Of a stretch of DNA of 64,000 nt, positions 1-8,240 are shown piece after piece (the first letter of the stretch is position 1; each line of letters starts with the position of its first letter). Source of the DNA: Pseudomonas sp. DG56-2 (GTDB taxonomy: Bacteria; Pseudomonadota; Gammaproteobacteria; Pseudomonadales; Pseudomonadaceae). The notes under the pieces were generated by a model. That model did not search any database and was not told the origin of the DNA. It saw only the letters and a list, made by a program, of their open reading frames with translations. The position numbers and the translations under genes were made by a program. The stretch covers positions 2,248,501 to 2,312,500 of the forward strand of contig NZ_CP032311.1 in NCBI RefSeq assembly GCF_004803755.1. The letters run 5' to 3'.

Positions 1-307
1 ACAGCAGGATGAGCAGTGGGCGCCCGCCCTTGACGAGTTGGCGCATGTCCGATTTCAAGCCGATGCCGGCGAAGAAATACAGCAGCAAGGTGTCGCGAAC
101 CTGCAAATCGAATTCGACCTGAACATTGAGGCCGAAATACAGAATACTGGTCACCGCCGCGCAAACGAAGCCGCCGACGACGGATTCGGGAATGCAGTAC
201 TGACGTAGCAGGGTACTGCGCTGGACCAGGGTCTTACCCAGGAACAGCAGAAGAATGGCCAGCGTGAAGCTCACGAGGCCGTGAATCGGGAAGAGCTGGG
301 AGGTCAT
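1..307 (-). CDS. gltS: Sodium/glutamate symporter, N-terminal part (cut by window edge)
   Basis: The reading frame starts at the ATG complementary to 305-307 and runs off the left edge, so only about 102 residues are visible. They show hydrophobic helices and the stretches IPESVVGGF and FFAGIGLKSD, typical of the N-terminal half of GltS-family inner-membrane Na+/glutamate symporters (about 400 residues when complete). The gene is divergent from trmK. The family assignment is from recognised motifs. Only about a quarter of the protein is present, so substrate specificity cannot be judged. Confidence 0.8.
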   Translation of the reverse strand, partial: MTSQLFPIHGLVSFTLAILLLFLGKTLVQRSTLLRQYCIPESVVGGFVCAAVTSILYFGLNVQVEFDLQVRDTLLLYFFAGIGLKSDMRQLVKGGRPLLILL

Positions 308-517
308 CGAGGCCTACCTAAAAATCCGGGAAAGTCATTATCAGGGCACCGCCATTTTGCGTTCTGATTGGCGTCAATGAACGGTGAAATGAGCATAGCA
401 GCAAGGTTTGAAGCGTGGATTTGGTCGCAAAAACTTGAATTGCGCGGCCTCGCTCGACAGAATCGCGCCCCGATCCGGGCAAAGCTGCCGGGCGATTGTG
501 GTGAAGAGAGGTTGCAG

Positions 518-1213
518 TTGAACGAACAGACATTGTCTGCGCGCCTGGAGCGTGTGGCGGCACATGTACCGGTGGGTGCACGCTTGGCCGATATCGGCTC
601 GGATCATGCCTACCTACCTGTGGCACTGACGCGCCGTGGCGTCATCGCGGCAGCGGTAGCGGGGGAGGTGGCCTTGACGCCGTTTCACTCGGCCCAATGC
701 ACGGTGCGCGAGAATGCGCTGGAGCAACTGATTTCGGTACGCCTGGCCAACGGCCTGGGTGCAATCGAGGCGCAGGACGCAATCACTGCAATCAGCATCT
801 GTGGCATGGGTGGCGAGACGATTCGCGACATTCTTGAAGCCGGCAAGTCACGCCTGAGCGGCGAGGAGCGACTGATCCTGCAACCCAACGGCGGCGAAGG
901 GCCGTTGCGCCAATGGTTGATGGAAAATGGCTATCGGATTCTCTGTGAGGAAGTGCTGCGGGAAAACCGCTTTGACTACGAAATCATTGTTGCCGAGCGT
1001 GCTGATCCGGTGACCTACACCGCACGGGAGCTGTATTTCGGCCCGATGCAAATGCAGGTGCGCAGCCCCGCATTCATGCAAAAGTGGCAGCGCATGCTGC
1101 GCCAGAAGCAGCGCATTCTGAGGGACTTTACCCGGGCGCGGCAGGATGTTCCCGAGCAGAAAGTCGAAGATGTCACCCGCCAGGCACGGTGGATTGCCGA
1201 GTTGTTGGCTTAA
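518..1213 (+). CDS. trmK: tRNA (adenine(22)-N1)-methyltransferase family protein, TrmK
   Basis: A class I SAM-dependent methyltransferase of the TrmK family, which in Bacillus methylates N1 of adenine 22 in tRNA. The SAM-binding loop (LADIGSDHAYLP) lies near residue 25, followed by a conserved ICGMGGETI motif near residue 90 and LILQPNGGE near 115. The same frame is open upstream from 368. I chose the TTG at 518 because GAGAGG lies seven bases before it and family homology begins only there; this gives about 231 residues, the normal length. A weak 6-bp hairpin (1219-1236) follows the stop. The gene is divergent from gltS. Confidence 0.85.
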   Translation: MNEQTLSARLERVAAHVPVGARLADIGSDHAYLPVALTRRGVIAAAVAGEVALTPFHSAQCTVRENALEQLISVRLANGLGAIEAQDAITAISICGMGGETIRDILEAGKSRLSGEERLILQPNGGEGPLRQWLMENGYRILCEEVLRENRFDYEIIVAERADPVTYTARELYFGPMQMQVRSPAFMQKWQRMLRQKQRILRDFTRARQDVPEQKVEDVTRQARWIAELLA

Positions 1214-1260
1214 CAAAGGCTCAACCTGGTTTGAGCATGATTGGTTTGCCCATGTGCAAT

Positions 1261-1632
1261 TCAGTCAGCAGATTTTGGCTTAGCGTCTTTGGCCTTGGCG
1301 ATCATGTCACTTAGCTGGGCGAGAAACTCGTCGACATCGATCTCAACAAATTCCCCGCAGGAAGCCGCGATGATCTTTTCGGCAAATTCAGGGCTGTATT
1401 CCAGCGCTTGGTAGTCTGGACTGGTTTTATCCACGGTTTTGAAGAACCATTCACCTTGCGCTTCTTCCCCGACCAGGCACTCCAGCTCTTGAAGGCCCAG
1501 TAGCGTCGACTGGTACTGGGCTTCTTCCAGTGCTGGAAACTTGCTCGCAACGGCGCGCTTGAGGTCAATGGCACGCGTGCCCTCGGCGGCGAGTTCCACG
1601 ATCAACGCCTGCAGCGGATTGAAGTCATTCAT
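1261..1632 (-). CDS. Conserved hypothetical protein, 123 aa
   Basis: I do not recognise the family. The protein is acidic and soluble, with no signal peptide or membrane segment. The N-terminal third (LIVELAAEGTRAIDLKRAV, then a run on FPALEEAQYQSTLLGLQELECL) has the spacing of a small helical or winged-helix-like domain, followed by a short WFFKTVDK strand. The C-terminus is lysine-rich. ATG at 1632 is preceded by GAGGTGAGC, a good ribosome-binding site. It lies convergent to trmK and downstream of the 1706-2587 gene on the same strand, 70 bases away, so co-transcription is possible. Confidence 0.6.
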   Translation of the reverse strand: MNDFNPLQALIVELAAEGTRAIDLKRAVASKFPALEEAQYQSTLLGLQELECLVGEEAQGEWFFKTVDKTSPDYQALEYSPEFAEKIIAASCGEFVEIDVDEFLAQLSDMIAKAKDAKPKSAD

Positions 1633-1705
1633 TGCTCACCTCGACTGTTCATTCAGATTGTTCAGCGAGCCCTCGTTGATGCTTCGAGGGCACGTGGCGC
1701 ATTGA

Positions 1706-2587
1706 TCAGGCTGCGACAGCGGCGCGTTGATTGCCCAGGTCATAGCCAATCATGAACAGTGCAGCTTCGAGCGCACGCAAGGGGGCGTACGGGGCCGCCA
1801 CCGAGTGGAACGGACTGTCGTGTGCAGCGGGGTGGGCCAGTACCGCAGTCAACAGCCAGTTGGCGCGAAGATTCCACAGGGCGTGGTGAGATCCCGAGCG
1901 CAGGCCCTTGAACTGGAGGTTGCCAATGCCCGGGTTGCGACGTTTCGGGGCACTTGCGTTGGCTGCCTCCTTCGCACCCGCCCAGGGGAAGCTCAATGCT
2001 TGCGGTACGCTCGACAAACTGTGCGTCTGGCAGTACTTCACCACCAGCCATCCCAGCGCTGCGGCGACACGGCTGTCGTAGATGACAAAGTTCTTGCACA
2101 GCAGCGAGTAGACTTTGGTCATCCCCGAATTGAAACGCAGTTGCTTGGCGCGAAGCGTTGGCGCACGTTCATCGCCAGCGTCCATTGCGACTTGGACAGT
2201 TTTAAGGGCATTTGCCAAACCCGCCTTGTTCACGGTAAGCCAGTTGGCGTTGCCGGCACTCACGCCTCCCCAGCGCATAACATCCAGGGTCGCCTCAAGC
2301 GCGCGCCCGTCATCGTCATCGATGCCTTGCAGATCCTTGCACAATGCCGCCAGGGCGAGGCCGTTGCTGGCAGAACAGCTGCCGGGATTGAACCCCAGGC
2401 GGGCATTGCCCGGATGATTCCAGCGGTACTTGCAGAACGCGTCGAACAAGCTATTGCACGACCATTGCGTGGCACCGCGCCGATCAACATACTCGTGCTT
2501 GAAGCGCGACTGCGAGTCGAGCTCGGCCGCGAGCCAGTCAGTGAACTGGGCAACGTGGGGAAGAGCGAAATAAGTTTGCCGATTCAT
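1706..2587 (-). CDS. Hypothetical protein, possible OGG-fold (HhH glycosylase-like) protein
   Basis: A soluble protein of about 293 residues. Near residues 160-180 the segment KVYSLLCKNFVIYDSRVAAA resembles a signature I associate with the uncharacterised '8-oxoguanine DNA glycosylase OGG-fold' family, where the aspartate of YDSRVA follows a helical hairpin. This is a motif-level impression, not a domain hit. ATG at 2587 is used rather than the TTG three bases earlier because AGGAG sits five bases further upstream of that pair. It is divergent from a WYL-domain regulator, with a palindrome in the 94-base gap, which suggests joint control. A role in DNA damage or phage defence is speculation. 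Confidence 0.5.
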   Translation of the reverse strand: MNRQTYFALPHVAQFTDWLAAELDSQSRFKHEYVDRRGATQWSCNSLFDAFCKYRWNHPGNARLGFNPGSCSASNGLALAALCKDLQGIDDDDGRALEATLDVMRWGGVSAGNANWLTVNKAGLANALKTVQVAMDAGDERAPTLRAKQLRFNSGMTKVYSLLCKNFVIYDSRVAAALGWLVVKYCQTHSLSSVPQALSFPWAGAKEAANASAPKRRNPGIGNLQFKGLRSGSHHALWNLRANWLLTAVLAHPAAHDSPFHSVAAPYAPLRALEAALFMIGYDLGNQRAAVAA

Positions 2588-2658
2588 CAATACTCCTGTG
2601 GGCTGGCACTACGGTTGGCGAGATTGCCTGCCAGCCAGAGCATCAAAACATCAGATAG

Positions 2659-2673
2659 GGACAGATCCTGTCC
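2659..2673. promoter_or_regulatory. Perfect 6-3-6 inverted repeat, candidate operator of the WYL regulator
   Basis: GGACAG-ATC-CTGTCC lies between the divergent start codons at 2587 (minus) and 2682 (plus), where an autoregulating dimeric repressor would be expected to bind. It ends only eight bases before the plus-strand ATG. The sequence is seen directly; the function is inference from position and symmetry. Confidence 0.4.
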
Positions 2674-2681
2674 GCAATGGG

Positions 2682-3770
2682 ATGACTGTGGAAAATAAAG
2701 TGGATTTGTTCGATCGTCGCGATTGTCTGCGCAAAATTTTGCTTAGTTACAACGCGCCACAATCGACCCCGATTCTACATGAGCGTTTGTGTGCCGAGCT
2801 TAAGTTGGAGCACCACAACCCCAAGAACACGCAGCGCGACCTTGAAGCACTGGAGCGTATCGGCGAGGTCCGTCAAGTGCAGATGGACACCGACCTCAGG
2901 GCCAACTTTTGGGTAGGCGAAGGCGCAAGTCTCGACCTGACCCTGTTGCCCACCGAAGCCATGACCGTCACCGCCATCATCGACCACGCCGCCCGTTTCG
3001 GTCTGCAGGCGCCGCCGGCAATGCTGAAAAAACTGCGTGGCTACGTGGACCGGGTCATGAGTAAGGTGCCCATCCGCAAGCTGGAGTGGACCAAACGCAT
3101 CACCACCGGCACACGTTTTACCGTGTTGCTACCCGGGCGGTCCAACCCCGGGCATGTCGCAAGGATTCAAGATGCGTTGTTATACGATGAGCCGCTGAAG
3201 GTCACCTACCTGCCCAGGGATGCAGGCGGCGTTGAGTGTGTCTATCACCTGAAGCCATTGGCGTTGTCTTACCAAGATTCCAACATCTACCTGTCCGCGT
3301 ATGTACTGGAAGAGGAGTGGCCGCAAGGCTGCGAGCCCGAACCTGGGGCAAAACGCGGCAAGTACAGCAGCAACGGCCCGAACACAATGTGTGCGCTGAT
3401 GCTGCACCGAGTTGTAGCGGTTACCGAAAGCAGTCGGCACATCTGCGAACCTGACGACTATGACGTCAACTCGGTGGAAGCACAAAAGCACCTCATGACC
3501 ATCCATGGCGATGATCCTGTGCAGCTAACGTTGCGCTTGGGCGCCAACTTGCACAATCGGCTCGTTGAAAATCCGTTGGCCGAAAATCAGGTCATGGTTC
3601 TATCTGTCGACGGCAAGTGGGAGCTCAATTGCACCTTGCACGATACCCAAGGCCTGCGGTTGTTCCTGTTGAGTAATGCCGACGAAATCGAGGTGTTGGC
3701 GCCAGCGGTTGTTCGCGCGCATGTCAGGGATACGTTGCGCCGTGCGGTTGGTCTTTATGGTGATGACTGA
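2682..3770 (+). CDS. WYL-domain transcriptional regulator with N-terminal winged HTH
   Basis: About 362 residues. Residues 10-65 form a DeoR-like winged helix (RRDCLRKILL ... NTQRDLEALERIGEVRQVQ). The middle and C-terminal parts match the WYL-WCX layout: the region around LKPLALSYQDSNIYLSAYVLE is the WYL-type sensor, and the end (LRLFLLSNADEIEVLAP) fits the WCX domain. Such regulators are often repressors released by a nucleic acid or nucleotide ligand, and many control phage-defence or DNA-damage genes (BrxR, CapW). The open frame extends upstream to 2598, but ATG 2682 begins the homologous region. The partner is probably the divergent gene at 1706-2587. Confidence 0.75.
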   Translation: MTVENKVDLFDRRDCLRKILLSYNAPQSTPILHERLCAELKLEHHNPKNTQRDLEALERIGEVRQVQMDTDLRANFWVGEGASLDLTLLPTEAMTVTAIIDHAARFGLQAPPAMLKKLRGYVDRVMSKVPIRKLEWTKRITTGTRFTVLLPGRSNPGHVARIQDALLYDEPLKVTYLPRDAGGVECVYHLKPLALSYQDSNIYLSAYVLEEEWPQGCEPEPGAKRGKYSSNGPNTMCALMLHRVVAVTESSRHICEPDDYDVNSVEAQKHLMTIHGDDPVQLTLRLGANLHNRLVENPLAENQVMVLSVDGKWELNCTLHDTQGLRLFLLSNADEIEVLAPAVVRAHVRDTLRRAVGLYGDD

Positions 3771-3813
3771 AGGTAGCGCCGAGTGGGGCAGGAAGTAAGG
3801 TTTGAGTGCGCAC

Positions 3814-4872
3814 TCACGGTGATCCATCAGTGTTTGCACTCCGGTCGCCCGCTGGAATGGCAGCCTGCCAGCCGGGTACCCCAAGTCGGATCTGCGTCGA
3901 AAAATCCGGTACGTCACCGGCCAATCGGGCACGGTCGGTGATCCGCCCCCGGCGGCGCAGTTCCTCCAGGGTGACTCCTTTTTGCAGACCGCCGATATCA
4001 AGCACATACTCAGGTAGGTAACCGGTCAGCAGCAGACGGTGGTCAACGGGTAGACCGCCGAGAATGCTCTGCACCATCTCGAAAACGATGGTCGTGCAGT
4101 TGGCGGTCAGGGTGTTGTAGAAACGAGGGCGTTCCGCCAGAGCATTGGCCTGTGCAACATAGGACAGCAATAGCTCGCGCATGGCCGGTACGGTCATGTC
4201 GATGCGATACAGATACATATCTTCGTCACGCACATTGGTGCGTACCCGCACAGCATCTCGCTCGTCTGTGGCGATTATGCTGAGTTCGTACTCCTTGAAA
4301 AAACCTCCCAGCTCAGAGTACCGCTCTCCTTCCTCCTTGCGCGTCTCTACGGTGAAGACCAGTTGGCGGCCATCCTGGAAACCGAAGGAGACCAAGATGT
4401 GAGCAATGGCTGGCATGCCCCAGTAGGACGTCAGCAAATCTACTGACTGCAGTTGACGTAGGTCGTATTGCCTATCTTCCCACGCGATATCGTAATCATC
4501 GTCGCTGCGCCAGTCGAAATTTCGCACGTTGATCAGCCATAGCAGATTGCCCTTCGTCCAACCCTGGGTCATTCGGGCAACATCGTCGCCCCAGGTTCGT
4601 TGGTTGGAGGGTTGCAGTGTCTGCCACCATCCCTGCAGCAACGCCAATACCAGTAGATAGGCGGCGACGGCCCATAGAACTGGCCGTCGCCAAAGTAGCA
4701 GCAGCGAGCCGACACCCAGCAGGCACCAGAGCACTATCAAGGCGGAGCTGGCTGGTAACGGCCACTCCAGCCGGTACAGCAGGGCAAAAGAGCCCCAGAC
4801 TGTGGTCAACACAAAGACCGGTGTGAGCAGCAGGCGTAACGCGATGCGTAGGCGTGGGTGTAATTGTTTCAT
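3814..4872 (-). CDS. DUF4105 (Lnb N-terminal periplasmic domain-like) membrane protein
   Basis: Three hydrophobic segments in residues 10-85 anchor the protein in the inner membrane. The rest is a periplasmic DUF4105-type domain with the family hallmark NCTTIVFE (residues about 258-265, cysteine in a papain-like nucleophile position). DUF4105 is the domain found in Lnb, the lipoprotein N-acyl transacylase, and its cysteine acts as nucleophile there. Its start overlaps the end of the upstream lipoprotein hydrolase by four bases, indicating translational coupling. Length is about 352 residues. Whether it acylates lipoproteins or cleaves another thioester, ester or amide is not decided by the sequence. 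Confidence 0.75.
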   Translation of the reverse strand: MKQLHPRLRIALRLLLTPVFVLTTVWGSFALLYRLEWPLPASSALIVLWCLLGVGSLLLLWRRPVLWAVAAYLLVLALLQGWWQTLQPSNQRTWGDDVARMTQGWTKGNLLWLINVRNFDWRSDDDYDIAWEDRQYDLRQLQSVDLLTSYWGMPAIAHILVSFGFQDGRQLVFTVETRKEEGERYSELGGFFKEYELSIIATDERDAVRVRTNVRDEDMYLYRIDMTVPAMRELLLSYVAQANALAERPRFYNTLTANCTTIVFEMVQSILGGLPVDHRLLLTGYLPEYVLDIGGLQKGVTLEELRRRGRITDRARLAGDVPDFSTQIRLGVPGWQAAIPAGDRSANTDGSP

Positions 4873-6860
4873 CGGCGCGCTAACTCGGTGAGGTGCTGAC
4901 GCAGGATGCGGCGGATTTCCACGATCGCTTCCGGTGTCTCCTGAACGCTATGCCATGAAGGTACGACCATTTCCGATTGCGCACCGACAAGATGTGAGCT
5001 GGAGTAGGGGACAACGCCATCGCTGCTGTTCAGCAGTGTCAATTCAGGAGAGTGGTTGCCGATGATGCTGTGATAGGGCACTTGCGGTGATATTGGCAAG
5101 TCTGCCGTGCTGCGAATAAATGGATCACGAGCGCTCAGATTGTCGATACTGTTGAGCCCCCGATGGAGCGAGATCGGGGAGGCAGAGTTGGGATCAATCA
5201 GCGCCTGGGTAATTTCGCTGAATCGCCCAAGTACCGACACCGGAAGCCTGATCAAACTGGCAGCCCAGCGTGACAGGTGATTTTCTGCAAATGGCGTGCC
5301 CCGATGCGGGGCGGCGGCAAATACCGCACGGCCAACCTGGGGTAGAGGCTCGAACTGCAAGTATGGGTCGAGGGTGGTACGCGCTTTTTTCAGGCGCTTG
5401 CCGCTTAGGTTGTATTGAGCGAGCGTCGTTGCCAGCAGTTCGTCCCCGGTGGAAGACACCAGCAAGCGCGACAGCACGCCGCCCATGCTGTGGCCAATCA
5501 GTACTATTTCGCGGCTGGCAATTGCCCGACCCTGAGGGTCGAAGTGAGTCAGCGTCTGCTCGATGGTTCTACGGATAGCAATGTTGTTGAAAACAATCGG
5601 CTGGTTGGTGGGGTAATAGACTTGCCAGATCTGATAGTTATTGCGCAGAGCCTCGTCGCCAAGTACTTCGTTGGCGACGTTGATCCAGGCCTCGGGGCTG
5701 CTGGCCAAACCGTGGAGCATGATGACTATGCGTCGATCGGGATCATAGGGCTGCAGCAAATATAGATGGGGCGCTTCCAATACCTCGCCACGACCTACCA
5801 GCGTCGCCAGTGACTGGCGGGCGAAGCCGGAGCGGGCCAGCCAAAGGCCGTATCCGGAAGTGAAGTTGGCCGCGAGCGGTACCGTTTGGTTGGCGACATC
5901 GAAAGAAACGCTACGGTAAGGATCATAGCCAGTGATCTGGGCCGTGCGAGTGGCCAGCACCTGCTCCAGGTTTTCACCCGGGAAACGAATTACTGCGGTG
6001 ATAGCCGGAAACGGAGTCTCGCTCCAAGCCTGTTGGTCGCTGTGGCTGTCAACGACTCGTTTGCTGGTCACAGCAACCAGTTCGGCTCCCAGGCCGTCAC
6101 GACGGTACTGGTTGCGCAGGCCGGCGAAGGAAAGAGCGGCAGCGGGTATCAGCTCTTGAGGTAGTTGGCGTCCATCCGCCAGCCGCACATCCTGCATGGT
6201 ACCGCTGAGGGTCCAATGGGCCAATTGCAGAGTGAAGCTTCCATCATTGTTGTTCGATTGCGGGGGTCTGCCGCGATACAGTTCAAAGGTAAGCGTCAGT
6301 GCTTCTTGCACAGCAATGTTGTAGTAGTCACGCACCTGCGTTTGACGATCCTCCAGCGCCCTTTGGCTGGTGGGACGGTTGGTGTAGAACAAGTAGGCGT
6401 AGGCATAACGGGCGCTTTCCAGATAGGCCGCTATGCGACTTTCCGGGTTGGTGTTCGTGGTGTCGCGCACGGCTTGGAGCAGCCACAGTTCGGCCAGTGT
6501 CGATAGTTTGCTCTCTTCAGTCAGTCCACCGTTGCCGGCGAGAAGTTGGCGGCACTTCGCCAGAACGCTCCAACATGCTTTCTCGTTGGTACCAATCACT
6601 TGCAGAGTGGTGCGACTGGAAAAGCTGAGTTTGCCTGTGGTTAGGACATCGCCGCGACGCTGCGCCAGGTAGTCATCATTTTTTATGGTGTTGACCTTAA
6701 CGCCGGCGCAACCGGTCAGCATTAAAAGGCACACCGTGAATAGACAGGTTTGTGAGGGGGACAAAAGACGGTGGAGCACGGCGGATCTCGTTGTTGGTGA
6801 TGACGTTGCGTTGCGCTGAGCTGGATGATCCGATGGCGCTGGCGGGCGCCAGGTCGCCAT
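4869..6860 (-). CDS. Lipoprotein with alpha/beta-hydrolase domain
   Basis: A 663-residue protein with a lipobox (LMLTGC, cysteine near residue 52) after a hydrophobic segment, so probably an outer- or inner-membrane-anchored periplasmic lipoprotein. The start is unsure: ATG 6860 leaves a long polar stretch before the signal, and the GTG at 6779 would give a normal-length signal peptide. The N-terminal 350 residues are unassigned. The C-terminal hydrolase has the oxyanion HG (MLHGLASSPEAW), nucleophile elbow GHSMGG, AAPHRGTP and, near the end, the SDGVVPYSSSH acid region and a late histidine (SWHSVQE). Lipase or esterase activity is likely. It is coupled to the DUF4105 gene by a four-base overlap. 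Confidence 0.75.
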   Translation of the reverse strand: MATWRPPAPSDHPAQRNATSSPTTRSAVLHRLLSPSQTCLFTVCLLMLTGCAGVKVNTIKNDDYLAQRRGDVLTTGKLSFSSRTTLQVIGTNEKACWSVLAKCRQLLAGNGGLTEESKLSTLAELWLLQAVRDTTNTNPESRIAAYLESARYAYAYLFYTNRPTSQRALEDRQTQVRDYYNIAVQEALTLTFELYRGRPPQSNNNDGSFTLQLAHWTLSGTMQDVRLADGRQLPQELIPAAALSFAGLRNQYRRDGLGAELVAVTSKRVVDSHSDQQAWSETPFPAITAVIRFPGENLEQVLATRTAQITGYDPYRSVSFDVANQTVPLAANFTSGYGLWLARSGFARQSLATLVGRGEVLEAPHLYLLQPYDPDRRIVIMLHGLASSPEAWINVANEVLGDEALRNNYQIWQVYYPTNQPIVFNNIAIRRTIEQTLTHFDPQGRAIASREIVLIGHSMGGVLSRLLVSSTGDELLATTLAQYNLSGKRLKKARTTLDPYLQFEPLPQVGRAVFAAAPHRGTPFAENHLSRWAASLIRLPVSVLGRFSEITQALIDPNSASPISLHRGLNSIDNLSARDPFIRSTADLPISPQVPYHSIIGNHSPELTLLNSSDGVVPYSSSHLVGAQSEMVVPSWHSVQETPEAIVEIRRILRQHLTELARR

Positions 6861-6872
6861 CGAAATGCATGC

Positions 6873-7088
6873 TTATAGGCTTTTTATGGTGTTCACCTGA
6901 TCCTTGTTGACCCGCTGAAGCTTACCGTCAGGTTGCTTGAAGTTGTAGAAGCCGCTTTTGTTGTCGTACTCGGGAGTATCCAGCGTCTGGATTTCCCGCC
7001 CATCGTTGAGCACGATCAGCGATGGCGTGGAGCAACCGCTAAGCAAGGTTAAAACCAGGGCGGAAGTTGCAAGAATTACTTTTTTCAT
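6873..7088 (-). CDS. YgdI/YgdR family small lipoprotein
   Basis: A 71-residue lipoprotein with signal and lipobox LLSGC (cysteine at 19), followed by the SH3-like strand pattern of the YgdI/YgdR (DUF903) family: VLNDGREIQTLDTPEYD, then FYNFKQPDGK and VNKDQV. Family members are small secreted lipoproteins of unknown function. It sits between the ABC exporter genes and the hydrolase lipoprotein on the same strand, 12 bases upstream of the latter's start, so it is probably part of the same transcript. ATG 7088 has AAGGAGCACC before it. Confidence 0.85.
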   Translation of the reverse strand: MKKVILATSALVLTLLSGCSTPSLIVLNDGREIQTLDTPEYDNKSGFYNFKQPDGKLQRVNKDQVNTIKSL

Positions 7089-7123
7089 GATGGTGCTCCT
7101 TGACGGTTTAGGTGTATTTCGAG

Positions 7124-8239
7124 TTAGTTCAGTGATTTGCGAAGCCGGGCCAATGCGCAGAAAAAGAACAGGCTGCCGATGACGAACAAGGCCAGCAGTT
7201 GCGGCCAGACCACTATTGCGTTTGCTCCGCGAAAGAGAATGGCTTGGGCCAGTTCGACGAAGTGTGTAGTAGGTGCCGCAAGCATGATGTGCTGTACCTC
7301 CTGCGGCATGCTTTCACGAGGAGTTGTGCCGCCTGAGAGAATCTGCAATGGCATTAACACAAGGATGACCAGCAGGCCCAATTGCGGCATCGAACGCGCC
7401 AATGTGCCGAAAAAAATACCCATCGAGGTGGTGGCAAAAAGATGCAAGGTGACGCCGGTAAGAAACAGCGGAATCGAACCCGGAATCGGTACCGCCAGCC
7501 AACCTTGGATAACCAGGCGCATTGAGAGCGCGGTCGCTAATAGCACTATGATGCCCATCGACCAAACCTTGGCAGACATAATCTCAAACGGGGTTACAGG
7601 CATCACCAGAAGATGTTCAATGGTGCCATGCTCGCGTTCTCGAATCAGTGCGGCACCGGTGAGAATGATCGACAACATGGTAATTTGGTTGATGATGGCG
7701 CTAACGGAGCCGAACCAGGATTGCACCAGGTTGGGGTTGTAGGCCATGTGTATCACGGCCTCTACTAACAGCGCCTGAGCACCATGTTGGCGGGCGACAA
7801 AATCGCGTACTTCGTCATTGATGATCCGCTGGATATGGCCGGCTCCGGTGAAGGCTTGACTGACCTGAGTGGCATCGACGTTAAGCTGAATGGTTGGTCG
7901 GCGTCCGGCGAGCAAGTCTCGCTGAAAGTCGGGGGGGATATTTAAGGTAAAGGTATAGCGCCCGGTGTCCATGCCACTGTCCATTTCACCAAGGGTGATG
8001 TAGTCCGGCTGGAGAAAATAGGGCTTCTGAAAACTATCCACGAGACGATTGGAAATCTGTGATCGGTCTTCGTCGACAACAGCGATGCTCGCGTGAAAAG
8101 GCGATTCCGGTACACCAGTAGCCTGGGAATAGATGCTCAAGGTGAAGGAATAAACTATCAGCAGCAGTAACGCCGGGTCGCGATATAGACTGCGCAGTTC
8201 CTTTATGCCCAGTTGCAGGATATTGCTTAGTTTGCGCAT
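7124..8239 (-). CDS. ABC-2 type transporter permease (YhhJ-like)
   Basis: A 371-residue ABC-2 permease with one N-terminal transmembrane helix, a large periplasmic loop (about residues 45-165) and a C-terminal cluster of about five helices. The conserved REREHGTIEHLLVMPVTPFEI coupling segment (written here in part) and FFGTLARSMPQ fit the YhhJ/DrrB class. One base separates its start from the end of the RbbA-like gene. With that protein's own permease half it would give a two-permease exporter, as in the Escherichia coli yhiI-rbbA-yhhJ locus. Confidence 0.85.
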   Translation of the reverse strand: MRKLSNILQLGIKELRSLYRDPALLLLIVYSFTLSIYSQATGVPESPFHASIAVVDEDRSQISNRLVDSFQKPYFLQPDYITLGEMDSGMDTGRYTFTLNIPPDFQRDLLAGRRPTIQLNVDATQVSQAFTGAGHIQRIINDEVRDFVARQHGAQALLVEAVIHMAYNPNLVQSWFGSVSAIINQITMLSIILTGAALIREREHGTIEHLLVMPVTPFEIMSAKVWSMGIIVLLATALSMRLVIQGWLAVPIPGSIPLFLTGVTLHLFATTSMGIFFGTLARSMPQLGLLVILVLMPLQILSGGTTPRESMPQEVQHIMLAAPTTHFVELAQAILFRGANAIVVWPQLLALFVIGSLFFFCALARLRKSLN

Positions 8240-8240
8240 G

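Noticed and set aside
1727..2698. Long plus-strand open frame of 323 codons opposite the 1706-2587 gene
   Set aside because: Antisense shadow of a GC-rich gene, with arginine/alanine-rich composition, no recognisable motif and an end that runs into the WYL gene region.
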